From Ignavibacteriota bacterium (GTDB lineage: Bacteria > Bacteroidota > Ignavibacteria > Tepidaquicellales > OLB5): a DNA stretch of 64,000 bases. The notes under the pieces are model-generated. The model was not told where the DNA came from, searched no databases, and saw nothing but the letters and a program-made list of their open reading frames with translations. A program made the translations under genes and the position numbers. Location: contig RPQH01000007.1 in the NCBI GenBank assembly GCA_003820375.1, forward strand, positions 1 to 64,000, read 5' to 3'. Of the stretch, positions 20,273 to 30,604 are shown piece after piece (positions within the stretch are counted from its first letter, which is position 1; each line of letters begins with the position of its first letter).

Positions 20273-22621
20273 ATGCTAAAGCATATTTTATTAACATTGT
20301 TACTATTAATAACAATTTCCATAAATAGTTATACACAATATCATTTTACATGTGGCTTTTCTTCTGATAATTTACCAGATAATCCTCCGATTGGAAATGG
20401 TATGACAAAACCTATGAAAACTCTTCCCACTACAAGTTATGATAAATACTTTAGAGTCTTGATGATATTTATAGAGTTCAATTCTGACACTTCATCAAGT
20501 TCTTCACCTTATTGGTCACCTAATAATGAACCAGTATATATGAATTCGTTATTAGCCCCGATTAAAGTATTAGGATTGGATGCTTATGAAGATTATAAAT
20601 TATCAGACTACTTTAATAAGATTACATTAGATCAATTTGATGTAATAGGAGATGTTTATCATATTGTACTTCCGTACAATTACGACTACTATGTCAATAA
20701 CGGGGGAATTTCTGCAGCAACAGTTGACGCATTTGAAAGCTTAGAAAGTGACCCTAACTTTGACTGGGATAGATATGATTTGTGGCGTTTTAATTCTAAT
20801 ACTCAAGAATTTGAAATGGTTCAAGATGATTATATTGACATGATATATATTCAGCACAGAAGAATTGATCCATTCAACATACCATATGGAGGTGTTGCTT
20901 CTACATTAGCTGATTTTACAACCAATAATGGAAAATATGTAAGCAGCGAATCCGTTAGTTACATCGGCTCTGGTGTAACAGGTTTTGACGGAGCCGACAT
21001 GCCTATTGAAGCTGTATTGGGTTTATTTAGGCACGAACAATTTCACTACGCATACGGATATCATAAACCTTATAGTACAATTGCCGGTGGCACAGACATG
21101 GAATTATGCGGCTATGAACTTGGGCTTGCACCAATGGATATGATAGCAGTGGGGCTTGGTAATGTTATCAATTTCAATTCGTCAACTACAGGATATTCGA
21201 TAGGTGACTATCATACCACTGGCGATATAGTTAAAATTTCGACTGGTACTTCGGGTGAATATTTTGAAATTACCAACCGGCAAAGATTGCTCAATGACGG
21301 ATCGGGAAGAGTCTATGATTGTAATATGGCTGGCGATACAGCAATGGGAGCTCCTTTTAAGCAATTCCAAGATTATAGTAAAGGGTTGTATATCTATCAT
21401 GTTGAAGGCGGCGATGGATTTGGCTATTGGGCAGATCTTGAATGTGCAGACGGATTATTTAACTGGACAGTAGATCATAGTACTACTCCAGACTGGAGTT
21501 CAGAGCAAATTATCCCAGTCTTTAAAACCACAGGTGTCGGATATAACGATGATAAACCGGCAACAATGGTTGGCAGAATGTCAAGCAGAGATGGTCACAG
21601 TGCTATTGGAGATTACCATGCTAAATGGTTTGCTCCCGGAGTCAGGCATACGTATTTAGGTGAAAATGGCGTAGACAGAGTATTTACAAATGACGAAGAT
21701 GACAGATGCTCAAGAGACTGTATGGGTGACAGGTGGGACGCCTGGAAAGTAGGATACAATGAAGTATTTAGCCCGTATTCGAGTCCCAATACAAAAAACA
21801 GATCTGATGATTCAACGGGAATATTTGTATACTTAGAATCACAAAACGGCAATACTGCTAATCTCAAGATTTATAAGGTCGGAGAAGGTGGCTTTTCTGA
21901 AGATTCCATTCTACATTTAACACCTCCATCCAGACCTATGGGTTTAACCCTTTCTATGTCAGACTGTATAGACCATAAAACGTTTCCCGTGTTGACATGG
22001 AATCATAATATGGAACCTGATATGATTCAGATACAAGAACCGTTAGGCGATGTCAAGCGGTACTTAATATATAGAGCCGAAGAAAGCATAAGCAATGTCC
22101 CGACTCAATACAGTCAAATTGCAGATATAATGATACATGCTGATTCACCAGCCGTATTTACCGATTATGATGCTTATATTCAATGCGGTATACCAGGTCT
22201 GCCGACGTTGGATTACCGCCTGAGATACAAAATTAAAGCGGTCGATGTGCATAATACAGTATCTGTATATTCTGACTTTGTAGGATTGCCGGTATATTTG
22301 TGGCAAAGACCAGGTGGCGATAATTTTACATATAATGAAGAAAACAACGAACCGGTTACATTCTCATTATCGCAAAATTATCCTAATCCATTCAATCCAT
22401 CAACTGATATAAAATTCTCAATTCCGTTTTCTTCGTTTGTGTCACTGAAGATTTATAATATGCTCGGAGAAGAAGTCGCGGGATTAATAAATAATGAATT
22501 TAAAGAAACAGGAAACTACAGTGTCAGATTCGACGGTTCCAATTTGGCGAGCGGCGTGTATTTTTATAAGCTCGAAGCCGGACTTTTGACGAGTACGAAA
22601 AAGATGATCCTTATAAAATAA
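20273..22621 (+). CDS. M6-like metalloprotease with T9SS sorting domain
   Basis: 'VLGLFRHEQFHYAYGYHKPYSTIAGGTDMELCGYELGLAPMDMIAVGL' (HExxH), C-terminal '[18 protein letters not shown]'. Confidence 0.8.
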   Translation: MLKHILLTLLLLITISINSYTQYHFTCGFSSDNLPDNPPIGNGMTKPMKTLPTTSYDKYFRVLMIFIEFNSDTSSSSSPYWSPNNEPVYMNSLLAPIKVLGLDAYEDYKLSDYFNKITLDQFDVIGDVYHIVLPYNYDYYVNNGGISAATVDAFESLESDPNFDWDRYDLWRFNSNTQEFEMVQDDYIDMIYIQHRRIDPFNIPYGGVASTLADFTTNNGKYVSSESVSYIGSGVTGFDGADMPIEAVLGLFRHEQFHYAYGYHKPYSTIAGGTDMELCGYELGLAPMDMIAVGLGNVINFNSSTTGYSIGDYHTTGDIVKISTGTSGEYFEITNRQRLLNDGSGRVYDCNMAGDTAMGAPFKQFQDYSKGLYIYHVEGGDGFGYWADLECADGLFNWTVDHSTTPDWSSEQIIPVFKTTGVGYNDDKPATMVGRMSSRDGHSAIGDYHAKWFAPGVRHTYLGENGVDRVFTNDEDDRCSRDCMGDRWDAWKVGYNEVFSPYSSPNTKNRSDDSTGIFVYLESQNGNTANLKIYKVGEGGFSEDSILHLTPPSRPMGLTLSMSDCIDHKTFPVLTWNHNMEPDMIQIQEPLGDVKRYLIYRAEESISNVPTQYSQIADIMIHADSPAVFTDYDAYIQCGIPGLPTLDYRLRYKIKAVDVHNTVSVYSDFVGLPVYLWQRPGGDNFTYNEENNEPVTFSLSQNYPNPFNPSTDIKFSIPFSSFVSLKIYNMLGEEVAGLINNEFKETGNYSVRFDGSNLASGVYFYKLEAGLLTSTKKMILIK

Positions 22622-22631
22622 TTCAATACAG

Positions 22632-22665
22632 TATACATCGGTGGTATTTACCACCGATGTATTTT
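22632..22665. terminator. Strong rho-independent terminator
   Basis: TACATCGGTGGTA-TT-TACCACCGATGTA followed by TTTTTATTT. Confidence 0.8.
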
Positions 22666-22679
22666 TATTTCTAAAGACC

Positions 22680-23108
22680 ATGAAAAAATATACAGTGAAA
22701 AATTTTTTACGCGACCAAAAAGAAATTTACGTTCGGTATAATAAATCGAAAGCGAATGTTTTTGAGCTATATAGCTTAAATGGTTATGAAAACGAGCAAT
22801 TCCCCTATAAGATAATTTCCGATTACTGTCACGAAACTTATTCAAATGATAACGAAATTGACTCTGATATTTATGCTTCGATTATTATAAAAATAATTCG
22901 CTTTATTCAAAAAAATAGACGTGTTCTGGAAAAACAAAACCTATTTAAATCAGTGAAAGAGATTTGTAAAATTCATTCATGTTTCTTGGAGCATCTCATT
23001 AATGAATGTAACCTAAGTTATCAACTAAACGGGAGTGAAGTTTTGTTATCACATCTCAGTAACAGTCAAAACAAAAGGTTTTATATATTTTTATTACAAG
23101 ATTTTTAA
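22680..23108 (+). CDS. Hypothetical protein
   Basis: ATG within ORF 22641-23108: MKKYTVKNFLRDQKEIYVRYNKSK... Confidence 0.5.
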   Translation: MKKYTVKNFLRDQKEIYVRYNKSKANVFELYSLNGYENEQFPYKIISDYCHETYSNDNEIDSDIYASIIIKIIRFIQKNRRVLEKQNLFKSVKEICKIHSCFLEHLINECNLSYQLNGSEVLLSHLSNSQNKRFYIFLLQDF

Positions 23109-23162
23109 TATTTTTTCAATTATTCATAATAATTTGTTAGTAAATACTATAAGGAGAAAAAA

Positions 23163-23492
23163 ATGTCTATATTAAACCAACCCAATGGATTTTTAGTGGG
23201 ATTTGATTTATCTGACTATCCGGCTGGGGCACATGAGGCAATCATCGCGGATATAAAAGAAAAGTATAAAAAGAACGATGATGCAAGAAGGATTTTAGAT
23301 ACAACCTGGATTATTAAAGCAGAATCACGTTCTAGCCAGGATTTATATAATGTTATTCGTTCTATAATAAAAAAACATATTGGGAAAGGTATATTCTATA
23401 TTACAGTATGGAAAATTAATTTCTCTAACTATTGGCAAAATATGAGACCGAATGACCAAAAATGGTTTTCTAGTAAATTTGGGATAGAATAA
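23163..23492 (+). CDS. Small SinR/Cas2-like protein, copy 1
   Basis: 'FLVGFDLSDYPAGAHEAIIADIKEKYKKNDDARRILDTTWIIKAESRSSQDLYNVIRSIIKKHIGKGIFYITVWKI'; good SD (AAGGAG); paralog of 38622-38960. Confidence 0.6.
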   Translation: MSILNQPNGFLVGFDLSDYPAGAHEAIIADIKEKYKKNDDARRILDTTWIIKAESRSSQDLYNVIRSIIKKHIGKGIFYITVWKINFSNYWQNMRPNDQKWFSSKFGIE

Positions 23493-23496
23493 GAAA

Positions 23497-23543
23497 ACTG
23501 ACTGTCACTCAGGAGGTCGCGAGTTCGAGTCTCGTCGGTTCCG
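23497..23543 (+). other. 3' fragment of a tRNA-Asp(GUC) gene; probable att site
   Basis: CTGACTGTCACTCAGGAGGTCGCGAGTTCGAGTCTCGTCGGTTCCG: anticodon loop CUGUCAC, T-arm GCGAG-TTCGAGT-CTCGT, 3' acceptor strand; no 5' half. Confidence 0.75.
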
Positions 23544-23812
23544 CTGAAATAAATAAGGCACTTAGGGTAAAATCTGAGTGCCTTTACTATTTTCTGGTGA
23601 CAAGCTGGTGACAAAATATTTTTATTTTTTCCTATTAGCTATTAAATGAGGGGTGTTTGTAAAAAAGAATATCAGATCATAGTTCTATTAAATTCATTCC
23701 TTTCGTGTTTGAATAATAGTTTAAGTACATTCTATATTGAAAATCTTGTGGAATTTCTGATTAAAGAGGAGTATAATACAATATACAATTTTTTCAATAT
23801 ATTATATTTTCA

Positions 23813-24403
23813 TTAAATTTTTATCTCATTAATAAAATTCATTATTGTATTGCGAGTTTTAATTTTATGCTCCATATCCATAGTTTTAATTGTATATAGA
23901 ATTACAGCTAAACAATGGCTGAAAAATTCATTAATATTTTTTCTTTGAACTATAAAATACTCTTTTGGGTTTATTGATGCAGCACTTAATACGAAACCTA
24001 GAATTTTTTGCTTTTTATCAAGCATCAGAAACATTTGAGATTTTGAATAACCTATTTTCTTGGCAGATATAATTTTCTTAAAATATTTTTTATCGAATAT
24101 CGTGCTTTTTAATTTAAATTTTCTTAGATTGATAACTTTATAAACATTATCCTCTTTTATCTTATCATTCATTGGAAGTACGTTAAAATTTTCTTTTTTC
24201 ATTTCCGATAAACGAACTTTCTTTTTAAGAAAATCTTGTAGAATCAAAACTGGGACCGCTATTTTTAGGCGTGAGATTATAAAGTCGGCATCTACCTTTT
24301 TAATTTTGAACAGGGTAATATGTTTATTATTTGGGTATGTTTTATGAATATCATAATATTCTGACCGGCCATTAAAATAAATAGTGTAGTGAACACCCGG
24401 CAA
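23813..24403 (-). CDS. Hypothetical protein; frame stays open back to the TGA of the upstream DUF4238 gene
   Basis: Only TTG at 24403 as called start; codons 24404-24532 are open in the same frame (LIIFYTKKVLSKPIDKKLQDLFENFFFYINNKEGKGKIVVGTH). Confidence 0.5.
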   Translation of the reverse strand: MPGVHYTIYFNGRSEYYDIHKTYPNNKHITLFKIKKVDADFIISRLKIAVPVLILQDFLKKKVRLSEMKKENFNVLPMNDKIKEDNVYKVINLRKFKLKSTIFDKKYFKKIISAKKIGYSKSQMFLMLDKKQKILGFVLSAASINPKEYFIVQRKNINEFFSHCLAVILYTIKTMDMEHKIKTRNTIMNFINEIKI

Positions 24404-24532
24404 ATGTGTGCCGACGACAATTTTACCTTTTCCTTCTTTATTATTTATATAGAAAAAGAAATTTTCGAATAAATCCTGTAACTTCTTATCTATTGGCTTT
24501 GATAAAACTTTTTTGGTATAAAATATGATAAG

Positions 24533-25423
24533 TCAAAATAACTTATTTATTGTTAAATCGCATTGGGCGGAGAATTCTTCTTCATTCATATTTGAATACA
24601 TATACTCATAACGGTTATTTATTATCCGACTGTTAATGACATTAACTGTATCACCTGTAACAACCTTAGAAACACTCACATCCATATATGTACCCAGCAT
24701 GCTGATCTTTGGAGTTACAGGAAAATATACTTCAACGTCCTTAAAAGCAAAACCAGGTTGATAAGGCATTTTCCAATTATTCATAAATGGAAAGACAGGA
24801 TTATCTGACGTAACATAGTTAAAATTATTAGGGGCTACGAAAAAATTCCACTTCATTTCCGATAACATCTTTTTTATTTCTTCGGCAGCAAAAGTCATAA
24901 CGTTCGTAGCCTCATGGCTATTCATATTCATGTCCATGCTTTCAAGGTTTTGAAATACATGGTCTTTAAATTCTTTAAAGGTTATTTCATTATTTTCACC
25001 CATTTCTTTTTTAAATAAAGCTTCATCACTTGCAATCATTCTTAACATTGCCGTACGTTCCATAGTAATTGATGAGTTAACAGAGTCTCTTAGAGCAGGT
25101 GTCCTAGCCCGTAAATAAGATATAAATGTAACCATTGTTTCCAACTCATCTTTTGTTAAATTGAAATCATTTCCATGTAATTTCTTAATGATCCTTCCTG
25201 TATGTGTTTCAAGTTTACTTAATTCTTTTTCGATTATATTAGAATCCCCTTTTTCAGTGCTTATGGTGTAAAAATTTTCAATATTTGCAACGTACCTTTT
25301 AATAGACTGCAGCGCAGGACGCTTACCAGTGTAAACCCAGACCTTGCCCGGATGTTTTGCCGGAGAAAAATAATTCAAATAAAACCTTGATATATAATGA
25401 TGTCTTTCAGCCATTTTGAACAA
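24533..25423 (-). CDS. DUF4238-like protein
   Basis: 'ERHHYISRFYLNYFSPAKHPGKVWVYTGKRPALQSIKRYVANIENFYTI...FISYLRARTPALRDSV...NFFVAPNNFNYVTSDNPVFPF'. Confidence 0.85.
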   Translation of the reverse strand: MFKMAERHHYISRFYLNYFSPAKHPGKVWVYTGKRPALQSIKRYVANIENFYTISTEKGDSNIIEKELSKLETHTGRIIKKLHGNDFNLTKDELETMVTFISYLRARTPALRDSVNSSITMERTAMLRMIASDEALFKKEMGENNEITFKEFKDHVFQNLESMDMNMNSHEATNVMTFAAEEIKKMLSEMKWNFFVAPNNFNYVTSDNPVFPFMNNWKMPYQPGFAFKDVEVYFPVTPKISMLGTYMDVSVSKVVTGDTVNVINSRIINNRYEYMYSNMNEEEFSAQCDLTINKLF

Positions 25424-25518
25424 AAATAATCAAAATTATAGAAAGATATTTTATACGTGTATTCTTTTGTAGTTAATTTTGTCATATTGTGCCTTAAAAA
25501 TAGTTAGTATATTCTCTT

Positions 25519-28500
25519 ATGAAGCAGAAGCATAGAGTATTAAAAGTCGATAATAAATTAAACTCTAATATTGAGATCTCAGATTTAATCGACTATGAGC
25601 TATTGTCAAAGCTTGATTCAATAAAGATACAAAGTTTGCATAACTCTCATAAACTGTTTTCTCAAATTTATTCAGGTGGTGTTGCTGCTTTATCAGATGA
25701 AAATCGAAAATCAAATCCTGACTGGATGTCGCAGTCAGCTAATTCATTTAGGGAAATATTGTATGCTCTTCCTAAAGCAAATAATAAGAAATTGCAAGAA
25801 GTGTTAACTGAATATTTCAATAAAAGCCATACCAAAGAAGAAGTACAAAAATATAAACACTATTTAAGCGAATTATACAAATTATTTACTGATATAGCTC
25901 ACCATTTTTCAGGTAACTATAATAGATCTGAAAGGACTTACAAGCTGGCTGATGGATTTATAGTTTCAGCTGACAATCTGGATGATAATACTTATTTTGA
26001 GGCAATCCGTCTATATAAAGTTTACTTGAAATTGATGGAGTTAACTGCAATCGATATTCACAAAAAAATAGACAAGTACATAAAAGATAATTGCAAAAAT
26101 GAAAAAGCTATTAGAATCATTATTAATAATAGCTATGATGCCAAATCCTACTTCTTTTTAAAAATCGACAATTCATGGCTTCACTGGCTATGGACGCACT
26201 CCTTTTTCGCTCACTTAAAGAAAATATCTGCTGACGAGAAAAGACAATATAATGATAGTTGCGAGCTTGATTATTTAAGAAGAATGGCTAAACAGGAACC
26301 AGATACGGTAACAAAAATTATTCAATCCATACCAGTTTCGCAAAAGAACAGCATCATTGTCTTTCATATTATCTGGATTATGGGAGATTTGCCGGCACAC
26401 TGTATAAAAGTTTTAATAGAAAAAATGAGTACTGAAGAGTGGTTTAGCTTGACGAGAGGATTTCAAATAAGCGGTTACGATTTTACTGATATTGTAAATA
26501 AAACAGTTTCGCATCAAGAGCCCACTTTGTTGTTAACACTAGCTCATGCAATGTTTACAACTATTTCAAAAGAGGTTTACCAACAGAAAAAGTCTCCATA
26601 TGAACTGAAATCGCCTTTTGTTATCAGCCACATGCTAGATTCTGATATTTTCAACGCAGTATCAAATATTGGGGAAAACTATATTGATGAGGCATTTGAA
26701 ACTTTGTGTTCCTGTATGGCTAATATATTACTATTAGGTAAACCCAGTAATATAGATACGTTTGTTTTCTCAGACATACACTCCTTTTACGATATTGATA
26801 TTTTTTCTATAGATTTAGGTAGAATTACAAAAAGCAGAAACCATAAGAAGGATCTTTATGCATTCATTGCAACACTGAAGCGGATTTTAGAGCGATTGTT
26901 TAGCAGCATAACAAGTCTTTCAAAGGCTGAGGAAATATTTGGAATAATTGAAAGTCTTCCCTCTGCCCGCTTGTCGTGGCGTATTAAGTTGTTTGCTTTG
27001 GCTCAATGCCCGAATTATTTACATAGCAAACTCAGAGGTACTTTATTTTATATATTTGAATCGAGTGAAGCGTTTGACTTAGGTGGTGACACTGAATACC
27101 AAAAACTACTAAAATGTAGCTTCACAAATTTATCTTATGAAGACCAAAAGTTGTTTGTCCAAAATATATTTTCTTATTATTCAAACATAATTAAAGCCAA
27201 TCCTGATAAAGGGTGGTATAAAGACATCGCTTGGGAAATACTATCTTGCATTGCTTCCTGTTTATCAGCGGAAGATGAAAATAAAGTTGAAACGGTATTT
27301 GGCAGATTATGCGATAAAAACTATGTCCCAAAACCTCCTTTACGAGATATAAGGGTTGGTACTGTATCATACCAATCTCCTGAGAATTTAGCAGTATATA
27401 CTGTTCCCGAAATAATACAAAACTTGAAAACGGAATGGAAGCCAGAGATACTCAAAGAAAAATACAAATATGATGATCATCTAAACCCTCGCGGAGCTGA
27501 AGGCATGAGTTATGCTCTTACATCTGATATAAAATTACGCTTGGATGATTACTTACAAAACATAATAGAATTTCTCAATGTAGCTGATATTGATATTTTG
27601 TACTTAAATGCCGTACTACGAGGAGTAGAAGAATTGTTTCGTGATGAAAAGCCCCTAAATGTACGTGACGCAAAACTAATATTTTCTTTCTTTAAAGAAT
27701 TAGTGAGTCATAACGAGTTTTTAAACATCCCTGAGCAAGAACGACATGATACGTACATACCATCGCTTTGGACTGAGATAAATAAAATTTGCATTAAAAT
27801 TGTGATTTACATACTGCAAGAGAAGACTACTGGCAAGGAAATTATAAAATCTGACAGTGACACTATTATCAGCCTTATATCGTACTGGTTTTCATTTTCT
27901 CATAGCCCTTTAGCGGAAGAAGAGAATCAATCACCGCAGAAATTACATGGTATAGCCATTAATTCAGTCAGAAGCTGCGCTTTCGAGGCTTTGGTAGAGT
28001 TTACTTTTAAGCACAAAGTCTTAACAGATAAAATCAAATCTCTTTTCAATCAAGCTTTATTAGATATATCTTTGGCAGTCCGGTTTTGTATCGGCAGATA
28101 TTTATCAACGTTTTTTTATAAAGACAACAGTTATGTTGTTGAACTACTGCCTCACATTTTTCCACTTGACAACATAAATAAGTTTATAGCTGCCTTTTCC
28201 GGATACTTATCAGCAAATTTGTATATTGATATATATGAACACATGGATCTGTATTATCGCCAGGCAATAGATGTAACGACTGATGAACATGACAATAATA
28301 ACACTAGCAGTTTTTATCCAAGCTTTGACGAATTACTAGCTAGCCATATTGCTTTAGCGTTTGCATTTTCAAATCTTGAGATTACAGATGAGTTGTTCAT
28401 ATATTTTTGGGAGCAGAAAAACGTAACTCGGCACAGGGAGTTTATCTCATACATTGGGAAAAGCTGTCTTAATAAAAACCATATTACTGAAGGATGGTTA

Positions 28501-28962
28501 GAGAAAAAGAAGGTAAGTAAAAAAAAGCTTCTAGACTTCTGGAACTGGCGTCTTGAAAATGTTACGGATGAAGAGATCCTATCAGGTTTTGATTTTTGGG
28601 TTAACCCTAAAAAAGAAGTTATTGATGACAATATACTATTAGAAAATATTACAAAGACCCTTAAAAAATCCGGCGGAAGAATGGGCTGGGATTATGGCTT
28701 TGTACGAAGACTACCGGCATTTGCCAAAGTTAATGGTTCAAAAACACTTGTTGCAATAAGTTACTATTTACTTGATTGTAAGGGAAAGATTAATCCAAAC
28801 CGTCACCGACCGCTTTACTTTAACAAGGAAATAAATACTTCCTTAAAAATTATTTATAAATCTGGAACAGAACTGGTAAAACAACAAACAATAGATTTAA
28901 TCAATAAGCTTATTTCACAAGGTAGTAAAGCGTTTTGGGAATTGGAAGAAATAATTAAATAA
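25519..28962 (+). CDS. Large (1147 aa) predicted alpha-helical protein, candidate defence component
   Basis: Long ORF without recognisable enzymatic motif; 44 bp upstream of a nuclease-like gene on the same strand. Confidence 0.6.
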   Translation: MKQKHRVLKVDNKLNSNIEISDLIDYELLSKLDSIKIQSLHNSHKLFSQIYSGGVAALSDENRKSNPDWMSQSANSFREILYALPKANNKKLQEVLTEYFNKSHTKEEVQKYKHYLSELYKLFTDIAHHFSGNYNRSERTYKLADGFIVSADNLDDNTYFEAIRLYKVYLKLMELTAIDIHKKIDKYIKDNCKNEKAIRIIINNSYDAKSYFFLKIDNSWLHWLWTHSFFAHLKKISADEKRQYNDSCELDYLRRMAKQEPDTVTKIIQSIPVSQKNSIIVFHIIWIMGDLPAHCIKVLIEKMSTEEWFSLTRGFQISGYDFTDIVNKTVSHQEPTLLLTLAHAMFTTISKEVYQQKKSPYELKSPFVISHMLDSDIFNAVSNIGENYIDEAFETLCSCMANILLLGKPSNIDTFVFSDIHSFYDIDIFSIDLGRITKSRNHKKDLYAFIATLKRILERLFSSITSLSKAEEIFGIIESLPSARLSWRIKLFALAQCPNYLHSKLRGTLFYIFESSEAFDLGGDTEYQKLLKCSFTNLSYEDQKLFVQNIFSYYSNIIKANPDKGWYKDIAWEILSCIASCLSAEDENKVETVFGRLCDKNYVPKPPLRDIRVGTVSYQSPENLAVYTVPEIIQNLKTEWKPEILKEKYKYDDHLNPRGAEGMSYALTSDIKLRLDDYLQNIIEFLNVADIDILYLNAVLRGVEELFRDEKPLNVRDAKLIFSFFKELVSHNEFLNIPEQERHDTYIPSLWTEINKICIKIVIYILQEKTTGKEIIKSDSDTIISLISYWFSFSHSPLAEEENQSPQKLHGIAINSVRSCAFEALVEFTFKHKVLTDKIKSLFNQALLDISLAVRFCIGRYLSTFFYKDNSYVVELLPHIFPLDNINKFIAAFSGYLSANLYIDIYEHMDLYYRQAIDVTTDEHDNNNTSSFYPSFDELLASHIALAFAFSNLEITDELFIYFWEQKNVTRHREFISYIGKSCLNKNHITEGWLEKKKVSKKKLLDFWNWRLENVTDEEILSGFDFWVNPKKEVIDDNILLENITKTLKKSGGRMGWDYGFVRRLPAFAKVNGSKTLVAISYYLLDCKGKINPNRHRPLYFNKEINTSLKIIYKSGTELVKQQTIDLINKLISQGSKAFWELEEIIK

Positions 28963-29006
28963 ATTCTTCCAAATAAATTATTTTTTACAATTAGTTAAAT
29001 ATATTT

Positions 29007-30248
29007 ATGAATTTTGGCAACCATATAGAAGAAATATTATCAAAATTGTTATCAGAGCCTTTGCTTCAGGATTTTGTACATTTAAGGCCAATTATATTGC
29101 ATGAGAAAAAAAGAGAACTATGTGATATCTTGATCGAAGATGAACCATCAGCAATCTTGTTACAATTAAAAGTACAGGATTTAACTAAAGCAAATGAAAA
29201 TAGAGATCAAAAGCGATGGGCTATAAAACAACTGACTAAAGCAGAAAGTCAGGTTAAAGGAGCAATTAAATATATGTCTTTATCGGACATTAGTTGCTCA
29301 AATACTGTAAGAGGAGAGATTAGATTTAACAAGGATCAATTACATGCTAAACATGGAATTGTAGTAATAGATTTTGATTCAGTACCTTTTTTGTTGGATG
29401 ATAAATTTGATAGCAGAACAAAAATGAATGTTCCAATTCATTATCTGACTTACAGTGATTTCATTTTGCTATGCCAAAATCTTAAAACTCTGCCAGATTT
29501 GATTTCTTATTTAGAGGAGAGAGCGAAAATACCTAAATGGGCCAGACCATTATTAGGAGATGAAAAAAATGTATATGCTTATTATTTAATGCATAAAAGT
29601 ACATTTTCATATTCTATAATTAGAGGAGATTTTAATAACAAATGGTGTGAACTTACTATTAATTATAAAAAAAAGTTTTCTGGTAAGGTTTATGAAGATG
29701 GTCAAACCGAACTTTTTCAGAAGGTTTTAAAAGAGCTTTACAATCATGATCCGATAGTTTCTCAACTTGCTCCATCCTATGTTGCAAAAATAGGTAATGT
29801 CTCCGACCCCGATAGAGTTGAAATTAGCCGAAGTTTAAATCGAATCCGGCTTTTATTGAGGAGAGCAATCTGTAAAAAGCTTTGGGAAAAACTGGAACTT
29901 TCGGACACAAGTAAATTGGGTTACAACTATTTTTCCATAGCTTCAAAAGATAAAAAAACTATGTTTTTCTTTTTATGCTCAAGGCATAATAGAGAAAAAA
30001 GACTTGAAGAACTTCAAATATTCTCCACTACCATATATGACTTACATAAAGATATTAATAGGGTAATAGGGATTGCTACTGAGAATCTTCATTCGGCAAC
30101 AGGTCGTTCGTTTGATTATATTTTGATAGAAGGAATTGTCAGAGAACAAGATGAGGATTTCTTAAAAGAGGCTAAACATACATTTTTTAAGAATATGGAA
30201 TATATTTCTTTACACGATTTTCCTGACGAAAATCTGAGTATTATATAA
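29007..30248 (+). CDS. PD-(D/E)xK-like nuclease-domain protein
   Basis: N-terminus 'FVHLRPIILHEKKRELCDILIEDEPSAILLQLKVQD' fits E...D-X(n)-QxK variant of the restriction-endonuclease-like core. Confidence 0.5.
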   Translation: MNFGNHIEEILSKLLSEPLLQDFVHLRPIILHEKKRELCDILIEDEPSAILLQLKVQDLTKANENRDQKRWAIKQLTKAESQVKGAIKYMSLSDISCSNTVRGEIRFNKDQLHAKHGIVVIDFDSVPFLLDDKFDSRTKMNVPIHYLTYSDFILLCQNLKTLPDLISYLEERAKIPKWARPLLGDEKNVYAYYLMHKSTFSYSIIRGDFNNKWCELTINYKKKFSGKVYEDGQTELFQKVLKELYNHDPIVSQLAPSYVAKIGNVSDPDRVEISRSLNRIRLLLRRAICKKLWEKLELSDTSKLGYNYFSIASKDKKTMFFFLCSRHNREKRLEELQIFSTTIYDLHKDINRVIGIATENLHSATGRSFDYILIEGIVREQDEDFLKEAKHTFFKNMEYISLHDFPDENLSII

Positions 30249-30604
30249 TGCAATTTAACTTTAGTTTTCTTATTTATTGAGATTAAAATTGGGAGTCAAT
30301 CTAGGTATTTTATTTATTACATCAATTTATTAGTAATAATGACAAAAATAGAGACAAAGAGGACAAACTCCTGACCTTTAGAATGCCATTCAATGTCTGG
30401 GCACGCTGAAATTGTTAAGTATTAAATATTATTACAAGTTAGCATTTCCTTAAATTCTATACAAGATTACATTTTCTACTAATAGTAATGTAAACTGTAG
30501 CCAAATCATAGCGGAAATAAATAGTAAAAATTGACACAATATGTATATTTATGATCAATTCCTGTAATTCGTTTGCAAATGTATGTATGGATAATAGATT
30601 GAAA

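Noticed and set aside
30350-30415. Possible further tRNA-like 3' fragment on the minus strand (CATTCTAAAGGTCAGGAGTTTGTCCTC...)
   Set aside because: Superficially like a variable loop and T-arm, but the T-loop lacks TTCGA and the acceptor strand cannot be defined; too degenerate to call.
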